From: Hofstenia miamia
Taxonomy: Eukaryota > Xenacoelomorpha > Acoela
Length of the DNA stretch: 64,000 nucleotides
Direction of reading: 5' to 3'
Assembly: GCA_004352715.1 (NCBI GenBank)
Contig: SCFE01000104.1
Location: 432,436 to 496,435, forward strand
Positions 13,401 to 24,435 of this stretch are shown one piece after another. The notes below the pieces were generated by a model. It was not told the DNA's origin. It saw only the letters and a list, made by a program, of their open reading frames with translations, and made no database searches. Both the position numbers and the translations under genes were made by a program. Positions within the stretch are counted from its first letter, which is position 1; the number at the start of each line of letters is the position of its first letter.

Positions 13401-15894
13401 CATGCTTAAGAAAACTAAAACTTCTTATTGAATGAGCGCATGCACAAGAACCCTATTTTTGCTTAAATGTTACCATCATAGTTGGTGAAATATAGTTCCT
13501 AGGCATAGGGATAACTGTTAACAAAAAGTGGATTTTAACATTTGTTTAGTTTTATTTTCAGGTTGAAAGAAGGCTGAGGCGCATTTGATGTCTATGGCTA
13601 TTTGCTCATTGGTAATCATAAGATCAAGTTTTGAGTAACTTTTAAAAAAGAATGATTTTTTGATGAGTTCAATGCTAAACAGCTTTTTTGCATGATTTGC
13701 ATGATTTGTGTGATACTGATCTGATGTTTGTCATTGAAAATGGAACTATTTACATATTTGATCCTCACCGCACATACCAGATGATGGTTGTTATTGAAAT
13801 ATTACAAATAATTTTCTCATGGACCACTTTATTGAATTACTCTTGTAAGCAAAGTGAAATTTCAAATATAGAAGAACTAAACAGTTCCTCTTCTTTGTGT
13901 AACTATATGGGGTTTTTTGGCTGCTATTTGATTGTGTGATATAGGTGTTACCAACCAGTGGCATCAAAAGTTTTAGTTGCTGTTTTGATATTGCTGAAGT
14001 TGTGTTCTGGATAGCATGCTGATAGATATATAAAAAGATCCATTTTTTTAAAATACTGTGGTTGGTAAAGTTGCGAATGTATGCTTGCATGTTGTGAGGC
14101 AGACATTTGCAGAGGGTTGAGGCAGATAGATGTGAGTTCTTTTCAGGAATTATTCATTGTGAATTTCAGATGTGGCATCCACATATATTTTTTCATGTTA
14201 TAATGAAACATTTCTATTTTGATTTCATGTATTCCAAGTTTGTAGATTGGTGACAATTTACTGAAGGGATTTTCATAGTTCATAATTGTCATGAGATGCT
14301 TTTTGAAGTGATCAATATTACAGCATTTGTCCTTGAGAAGGGGCTGAAATAGACTGTTCCAGTACTAGGCATTAACTTTTCTTGGTATATTTAGTGATGA
14401 GTTTCAGCAAAATTTGGAAATAGGAACTGTAAAGATATAGTTGACCATGAAAAGTATGCTGAGTACCTAAATTGCAGGGATTGCTGTAATATCAGGTATC
14501 TGATGTTCTTTAATCAAAAGTAGTTGAAATGATTTCTTCTCTTTATATTCAATAGTATTGATAAGTTGTGTTCATAGGTGATCAACTGAAATGTGGTAGC
14601 TTTTGCTGGGGCCCTCTATATTTATTGTAGACCTCATCTCATTGTTGTATGTGTAGGTTTTTAAGAAGTTCCATTAATTTTGGATATCTGCAAGTGTGTC
14701 AGTAGAATCTCACATCATTTTTGGATCAAGTTTTTCATTAGATTAGGCTTGTAAGAGATTGATAGCAATGCATTCTTCTTTAATGCGGCAATAAGACGGA
14801 ATATTTTATTTGATGAGAATATCAATTAATATCATGTTAGAAAGACTTTAGTCTTCAGCAAATCAAGATAATGTTCTCCATTAACAGTTCCTTGAAAAAA
14901 CGAATGGGCCAATTAGACAAGTGCTGCTGATTCCAGTCCAGACTTTCACTCCAGCAATATTCATTTCCGTTTGAGAAATTTTCAGCTCCTCCGATGCCTG
15001 GCGAATAGATGTTTTAGGAGAATGAATAAATGCAGCTCCCACTATATCCTTGTTTTCAGGTGAACAAGCTGTTTTTGGACGACATTTAGGAGCACTTAAC
15101 ACACTTCCAGTTACTTCAAATTTGGATACAGGATTGAACATTGTTGACTTACTCGGTAAAGGTGTTCCGAAATTTACTTCCCATCTTTCTTCAACATGCT
15201 TGTAGCTAGTCCTTGCATAGTAAATCTTAATAACAGATACATTCGTGTAAATCTAAAGTCCTTCGCTGTATTTTCAAGAATGAGGGTCCCGAAGAGCACA
15301 TTAATAGTAAAGAGGATAACATAAAATGTCATAAAAAAAGAAATGGCATGTGGTAGTTGCAAATTGACATTTAAACATTTGTAAATAATAAATATACTAT
15401 TAAATTTGTTGTTTTTGAAGTACAATTTTTATTTAAGTTTTCGGTTGCGGTTACTTTTGGTTACCCTATATATATATATATATATANNNNNNNNNNNNNN
15501 NNNNNNNNNNNNNNNNNNNNNNNNNNNNNNNNNNNNNNNNTATATATATATATAAAGTAATTATACTGAGCTTTGCAATATTCATTTTTAAACGCTATGA
15601 AAAATATAGACCGGTTTCGATTCTGAAAATCATCATCAGTAACAAATATGCGGGGAAATATTTACAATTGACTACACTATTATAATACAAAATTATTGCA
15701 TGCACACTAAAATAAATTTAATGTTATCATGCTTTGTTGCTTATTTAGTAATTGATGTTTCTTTGTTTTCTTGATGATTAAAGCTTTGCCTATTTTAGAA
15801 TGTTGTGTTCTTAATTGAATGTAAAAATTTTTTTCTTTAGCTTGGTGTTCATGAATAAATATTTCTGATCTTAGGTGTCCGTTAATATGCTCCN

Positions 15895-15927
<33 letters not shown>

Positions 15928-18341
15928 ATTGTAACAAAAGTCTTGTCCGATAGAAAATAATATATAATATTTATTTAACCAATAAAAACAACACGTAAAA
16001 TTGAGAAATATATGCGAAACATCATTCGTCCGTGTATCTGAAATGTTGAAAATAGTCAACATTAAAGACCACGCAATTTTTCCAGCGTTCTGGAAGTTGT
16101 TTTATACCGTTTGCATAGAAGTCTGCATGTTTTGAAGCGAACCAGTTTTCCAAATCACCATTAACTTCTTCAGGGGAGTGATAGGTTTTCCCACGAATGA
16201 TTTTTTCATAGGAGAGAACAGGTAATATTCTGATAGGGAAAGGTCTGGGGAGTATTGTGGATGTGGTAATACCGTAAAACCGATCTCAACAAGCTTGCCT
16301 TGAGTTAATCGTGCCGTATTCGGTCGAGCGTTATCCTGGAGAAAATGGAAATTTTCAAAACTTTTTCTGGGCGGCTTGTGCCTGTTTTGTCGAGTCGGAG
16401 TATTGTTGTGTGGGACAAAGACAGCTCTTCTGCCATATTATAAGATAACGCATATTTATCGCGCATCAGAACCTCTTTGATTCAATCTTCTACATCCTCT
16501 TTAACCAGTTGTCGCCCACTTCTCACTTCATCGTCAATGACGAAAACACCAACAATGAATTTTGCTATTGTTCGCTGGCAGTTTTTCGCAGACACAGTAC
16601 CAGTGCCAAGCATGGAGTTAATCTTCCTTTCAATGGCTGGTGCATTCATTCCATTTTTCCACAAAAAATACGTTAGCTTTTTTAAGTCGCTTCTCTTAAA
16701 CTCCGTCATATGACACAAAATATTATTTTATAAATGAAACAATTATTTAAACAAACCAAGTATTTAATAATGCATTTGAACAAAGCATTTCTTCACGACG
16801 GTGTTTTGCATATATTTCTCAATGTACATGTTGTTTTTATGCGGTAAAAAACTAAATATATTTACAATAGACTACACTTTATATATTTTAATATTGCATG
16901 CTCTTAAAATAAGTTCAATGATATCATTCAATATTATTATTCAATAATTGATCTTTGTTTGATTGTTTAATTATTAATGCTTCTCCTAATTTATGATGTT
17001 CTGATCTTAGTCGGATGTAAAAATTTTCTTCTCTTAGTTGATGTTTGCGCATAAAAATTTCAGATTTTAGGTGCCCATTCATATGTTCCTTGATTCTTGT
17101 ACCCAGATGTCGCTTTGTTTCCCCGACGTATGATTTTTCACAATCATCACATTTGTATATATAAACTAAGGAGGAAACTGAATTTTTTGGGATTTGATCT
17201 TTATTTAGACACATATCTTTTGTTTTATATGATGTCAATATTGGAATGATCTTTGTTCTTTTTAATTTTGTATTCATTATTCTAATTTTTTCTTTAAATT
17301 TTTTACTTGGTTTCTTATATAGGGAACCTTTAAATAAACATCAGTCTTGGTTTCATCAATGCTTTTTTCAGGAATGTGCATAGTGGTGTCATTTGAAAAT
17401 AATGCAATAGAATATTTCTTGATCAATTTGTGAGGGTAACCGTTACTTTCTAAAATATATATATATNNNNNNNNNNNNNNNNNNNNNNNNNNNNNNNNNN
17501 NNNNNNNNNNNNNNNNNNNNNNNNNNNNNNNNNNNNNNNNNNNNNNNNNNNNNNNNNNNNNNNNNNNNNNNNNNNNNNNNNNNNNNNNNNNNNNNNNNNN
17601 NNNNNNNNNNNNNNNNNNNNNNNNNNNNNNNNNNNNNNNNNNNNNNNNNNNNNNNNNNNNNNNNNNNNNNNNNNNNNNNNNNNNNNNNNNNNNNNNNNNN
17701 NNNNNNNNNNNNNNNNNNNNNNNNNNNNNNNNNNNNNNNNNNNNNNNNNNNNNNNNNNNNNNNNNNNNNNNNNNNNNNNNNNNNNNNNNNNNNNNNNNNN
17801 NNNNNNNNNNNNNNNNNNNNNNNNNNNNNNNNNNNNNNNNNNNNNNNNNNNNNNNNNNNNNNNNNNNNNNNNNNNNNNNNNNNNNNNNNNNNNNNNNNNN
17901 NNNNNNNNNNNNNNNNNNNNNNNNNNNNNNNNNNNNNNNNNNNNNNNNNNNNNNNNNNNNNNNNNNNNNNNNNNNNNNNNNNNNNNNNNNNNNNNNNNNN
18001 NNNNNNNNNNNNNNNNNNNNNNNNNNNNNNNNNNNNNNNNNNNNNNNNNNNNNNNNNNNNNNNNNNNNNNNNNNNNNNNNNNNNNNNNNNNNNNNNNNNN
18101 NNNNNNNNNNNNNNNNNNNNNNNNNNNNNNNNNNNNNNNNNNNNNNNNNNNNNNNNNNNNNNNNNNNNNNNNNNNNNNNNNNNNNNNNNNNNNNNNNNNN
18201 NNNNNNNNNNNNNNNNNNNNNNNNNNNNNNNNNNNNNNNNNNNNNNNNNNNNNNNNNNNNNNNNNNNNNNNNNNNNNNNNNNNNNNNNNNNNNNNNNNNN
18301 NNNNNNNNNNNNNNNNNNNNNNNNNNNNNNNNNNNNNNNNN

Positions 18342-18377
<36 letters not shown>

Positions 18378-21300
18378 AAAGTGAACATGAACAGAAGCAA
18401 AAGCAGGGAGCTACAAATACAATTTTCTTGTTCAATAAATCATAGTAAATTACCTTGTTTTTTGTATTTATATAAACCAAAATATAACACATAAATGCTC
18501 GTTGTGAGATAAAAACGAAGACAGTGATAGGCATTCAAAAAAAGAGCTGTATCCGACTCTCAATTAATTTACCCGACCTCTGCCTACTCAAAGAAACCAA
18601 AGTACTCATGAATTGCAAAAAATATATTCGAAATGTGGCATTTTCTCAATATTATTATAACCGAAGCTTACTAGTGCTTCATAATTCTGTTAGCGCCTAG
18701 CAGAAATTGCTCTAGAAAACAAGATGTAGATAGCAATCATAATCACTAAGGGCAAATTCGGTTCTGCTATATATACTTTATGTAAAAGCTGTGATCATTT
18801 AAATTTCTTTAGGTTTGCCATCCTATTATCAGGTGTTTGACAGAAGATAACAATGGTGCGAAATAACGCCAATGTCATGCTTTCGGTGATGGAAGCATAA
18901 TATTTTGTTTAGGCACCACAAGAAACAGCCGTAGTTAAGCTGAAGGTTATGAAGATTTGTTTTCTTTTAATTTTGTACGTGTATCAGGTTATTTTTTGGA
19001 ACATTCGCCGATTCATTTGATTTATTCCACTATTGAATGCTTCAATAAGCTACGACAAATCCTTAGTGATCTCTCACTCCTGGCTATGATGCTGCTTCAA
19101 ATATTATTTGAAGCGAATATGACCAGAGGCTAAAGCAGAGATACACTAGGCCTATACCCTGATTTCAGGTAATGCAAGAATTAAAAGAGCTTAGTCAATG
19201 GACAAGAACACTAAATTACTATGACATGGGTTACAGGCAGAAATGAAATACACTGTAGGTACATTTGTAAAAAAGAAAGTTAAGAAAAATTATGTATTTT
19301 GACCTATAGAATGTTTAATATCTAACTTTTATTTCATTACCAAGCACTTTTATCTGGAAAAATTGTTGCTGCATTTATTTTTCTGTTGTTAATTTTTTTC
19401 AAACAAACTGAAGCAAACCAAAACCTAGAAGTTTGACTCAAAATCGAATTGAACCCACCCAAAAAAGAAGAAAGATAGAAATTTGAAATCAAGCATTCTT
19501 AAATGAAGGACGGGAATAGAGAGTGTGCTTATGATGGAGCAGGACGGATTAAAAAATAGGATACGGGTGACCAACCAAAGGGGCCATGGCATCGTAGCTC
19601 TCCCTGGCTGCGCCACTGCATGAGTACGATGAGCACGTGTAATAGAGCTGGGCTCCAGTGGCGGAGCGTGGGCCACTTTGCCTAGTGTGCGGTGCAGAGT
19701 TGCTAGTGGTTCGGTTTCGTCATTGCATTAAATAAAAATACGTCAATACTGGAACTGAAAGTTTAAAAATTTACAATGGAGATCAGTGCAGTAATTGTTT
19801 AAACTTAAAGCCATCCATTACATGATTAAATGCATAATTTTTTAAATACTCTGCATTAACTTTAAATATGATTCAAATGAATATTTCTTAAAATCAGATA
19901 TCAAGTAAGATATTTGAAATGGATACCTTAGTTTATTCAATTACATCACGAAATATTAAAACATCAGACAGGATCAGTACGTGATCAGACCAACTATTCA
20001 ATTTCAACCAAGACCAAGAATCATTTGCTATTATTTTCAACCTGTATAATTGGAATGGAAGCAGAAATAGATGACCCACCAAGAAATTGAATCGGATCCA
20101 ACAGTTTAAGATCCGATCCGATCCGGATCCGAAACTTCAAGATCCGGATCCGATCCGAACTTTTAAAAAAAAATTAATTTTCAACACGAAATGGATCCGA
20201 ATTTATATAAGTATTCTAACAATAAACAAACATAAACTTAAAAAATATTTATGTTTTTTAATTCGAATAGAAAATTTTAATTGCTTCAACACTATCTTGA
20301 GATAAAAAAATGGAAATATACCTACGGAATAATACATGCAAATCAACTTATTTGTAAGCTTTGTAATATTCTAGTTCCTAAAATTGCCATCAACAATAAT
20401 CATAATATATTAATAGAGTTTAAATAGTTGAGTTTCTTATAGTATTACGTCCCGTATTATCTTTTATGTCCAAATTCAAAAATAACCACTTTGAATTGTC
20501 ACTATGAATTGAAGTTGTTTCAGACAAGATAGATTTACTTCAAAATTGCAGCTAAGGCGATGAAAACAAGAATAGCACCAATAATATCAAATTAAAGAAC
20601 AACCCCAAATTTATATTGCTAGACATTAAAAAAAATGTTGTAGAGTGTTTTAAAATCCGTGATAGAAAAATTAATTTTTTAAACAAAATTTGAGATTTAA
20701 ATATAAATTTTATGGCATGTGTATAAACAATTCAACTTTGATAAAAAAATTGGCGATCTAACGACAAATATAATTAATAAATTATTGTCCCGCATTCACA
20801 TGCTCTTGATCTGGCCACCCTATCCCCGGATCACCACCCAAATTTGACTGAAAAAATAGGGACATAGCCGAGCTTAGAATGACAAACCGTAGTCTGCATG
20901 GCTAAAATTTTATCTTCGCAGCTTGTCAATTGTTTGTCAACGGGTCACGGGTTCTCAGTTTCAATAGAGTCGCCGGGTCATGATTTATAACCCGGTTCCA
21001 TCTCTGATACTTCAGGCTCAGGAATAATTCTTATCACAATATTTCATCATTACACGAGTGAAAAGAATAAACCAATGGATGTGTCCATATCAAAGCTTTC
21101 AATATTTTTTAACCCGTTTCTACTAGTGTTACTTTTGTGTATGTAACAATTGATTTGTACACATTTTGAACAACTTCATCCCAGCCTGTTAAAAAATATT
21201 GAAAGTCTTTTATAGGGACAAATCTATAGGGTTGAAACCACACTGATGATGATTTGTACTAACAAAACTTATTGTTCTGCCTGAACTACATGTAAATGAG

Positions 21301-24300
21301 AATTATTAATCTTAATTGGAAATCCAATTTTTGCAAAAAATATTCAAATTCTTTCCATACGCTTAAATGTTTTGTTTTCTGAAGAAAAACTGTGTGACTN
21401 AATAGCACCAATAATATCAAATTAAAGAACAACCCCAAATTTATATTGCTAGACATTAAAAAAAATGTTGTAGAGTGTTTTAAAATCCGTGATAGAAAAA
21501 TTAATTTTTTAAACAAAATTTGAGATTTAAATATAAATTTTATGGCATGTGTATAAACAATTCAACTTTGATAAAAAAATTGGCGATCTAACGACAAATA
21601 TAATTAATAAATTATTGTCCCGCATTCACATGCTCTTGATCTGGCCACCCTATCCCCGGATCACCACCCAAATTTGACTGAAAAAATAGGGACATAGCCG
21701 AGCTTAGAATGACAAACCGTAGTCTGCATGGCTAAAATTTTATCTTCGCAGCTTGTCAATTGTTTGTCAACGGGTCACGGGTTCTCAGTTTCAATAGAGT
21801 CGCCGGGTCATGATTTATAACCCGGTTCCATCTCTGATACTTCAGGCTCAGGAATAATTCTTATCACAATATTTCATCATTACACGAGTGAAAAGAATAA
21901 ACCAATGGATGTGTCCATATCAAAGCTTTCAATATTTTTTAACCCGTTTCTACTAGTGTTACTTTTGTGTATGTAACAATTGATTTGTACACATTTTGAA
22001 CAACTTCATCCCAGCCTGTTAAAAAATATTGAAAGTCTTTTATAGGGACAAATCTATAGGGTTGAAACCACACTGATGATGATTTGTACTAACAAAACTT
22101 ATTGTTCTGCCTGAACTACATGTAAATGAGAATTATTAATCTTAATTGGAAATCCAATTTTTGCAAAAAATATTCAAATTCTTTCCATACGCTTAAATGT
22201 TTTGTTTTCTGAAGAAAAACTGTGTGACTGTGCAAAACTCTGCTCTATAAGTAGCATATACAATAATAAATTTCCTTTTGGCTTGTGATCAATTACAGTG
22301 CATTGATACAAACAAAAGAATTGTATTCAAAATGCATCTCAATTATCACACATGTACTTGTAATGTGCTTAACATTGATAATGACGCCATTAATGTACAT
22401 TTAATGTCAATTCAAACTTCATGTTACGTGAAACCAAGCGTTTAATAGATGACGTACTATAAATTCGCAAATTTCCTTAATGAATTAAGAAAACGATTCA
22501 ATTTTTTCAAAGGTGAAAGCGAAGCAAGCCTGTTCTTTCATATGGGTTGAGGCTTTTCCACCCAGGTTGAGACGTAATTCTTACCAAACTTTGCAAAACA
22601 GTTAATTTGAAATATTCTCCATGTATATTATCATTTTGTATTAAAAAATGAATTAATTTAGATTTTTCTATTTTTTCATACACTTTCTGTTATTTAGTTT
22701 CCTATTCTGGTTTTTGTTATTGAATTTATTGCTAGGTGCGGCGATTTCTAAAATTCTACAATTTTTGAGAAAGTGTTTGGGCTGCAGGCAGGCTTGTTCA
22801 AAAGATTATCTAAGTAATCTATTTTTGAGAAACTATTCCATCCAATAACCTATCTTATACAACAGATTATCGGTTTACTCACATTAGTGTGATGTTTTGG
22901 ACTAGCTTACGTATTCCTGGTATACGAATTTTCAAAATTTTGGAGCACAAATTCACGCACAAGAATTAAAAATTCGCAAATTTATATTTGCAAGATCTTA
23001 AAAATCGCATTTCTAATTTTAAAGAATATTATTTGCATATGCAGAAACATTTAATTGTTAATTAAAACCTCAAATTGTTCCATCTTTGTATTGTTTCTGC
23101 CGCTTTAGACTAGAATATGCATGTATTATAATCCAATGAGAATAGAAATCAAGAACCGATTTTTATTTTAATGGTGTTGTTGGCTTACAAAACAAAATAA
23201 CGACATTTTCATGAACATCATTTGATGTTACAAAACATCGAATGAATAATTTTGCCTCAAAATATACCTGCAAAAGATTTGCCTTGTCATGAGAACATTT
23301 CCAGTACATACTTTATATTAAATCTCTAAAATTTTTGTTTTAAATTTCTTTATTTATCACTCAAAAGAATAATCCGTTAATTATATAAATAAATTTAGCA
23401 TTAGGTTAATACTCTATAAAAAAANTACGCTTAAATGTTTTGTTTTCTGAAGAAAAACTGTGTGACTGTGCAAAACTCTGCTCTATAAGTAGCATATACA
23501 ATAATAAATTTCCTTTTGGCTTGTGATCAATTACAGTGCATTGATACAAACAAAAGAATTGTATTCAAAATGCATCTCAATTATCACACATGTACTTGTA
23601 ATGTGCTTAACATTGATAATGACGCCATTAATGTACATTTAATGTCAATTCAAACTTCATGTTACGTGAAACCAAGCGTTTAATAGATGACGTACTATAA
23701 ATTCGCAAATTTCCTTAATGAATTAAGAAAACGATTCAATTTTTTCAAAGGTGAAAGCGAAGCAAGCCTGTTCTTTCATATGGGTTGAGGCTTTTCCACC
23801 CAGGTTGAGCCTAGAAAAGTTTGTACATCCAAAATAATTGATATTCGTAATTTTTTAGTTTTCAAATAAAGTGGCATTTTCTTTGCTACATTCTTAGATT
23901 CGTGTTTTACAGGATTAACACAAGCCTTAGTTTGCAAAAAATGGTTAAAAAAATATAAATTCATTTAAAGTTGAGCCAGTTTTCAGTAGACTATTTTTTT
24001 CTCTACCCAATTCTAGATATGTTTGAATTTATGTTTAGAACTTGATATTTAGTCCCTCTTCTTCTTTCTAACAGCTTAAGATTACAAAGAAAATGCACTG
24101 GTGTTAATTTTTCATGGAAAAGTGCTGGATACAATTCTCTTTATAATTTTACCATTTCCGACAGAAATGAATATGAAATGAGCATTACAATAAAAGAACC
24201 CAATTACTTCTTCAAACCTCCCAGAGATGAAAAAACATACTATTTTGAAATTGTGGCATTTGTTCCAGGATTTTCAGGAAATGATTCAATTGAAGGACGA

Positions 24301-24399
24301 ATATATAAATGTGAGAAAATGATGAATTATCAATTTATCAGAGTTATTAAGAATTATTAAGTCATTGATAGCAAGCATGCATTCATGTATGCAACTCAG

Positions 24400-24435
<36 letters not shown>

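Noticed and set aside
17450-18400. 316-codon minus-strand frame
   Set aside because: Spans the 875-N gap.
24076-24083. Acceptor TTTCTAACAG for FN3 exon 6
   Set aside because: In phase 1 it produces an immediate stop; the acceptor at 24052 keeps the frame and the FN3 N-terminal strand.
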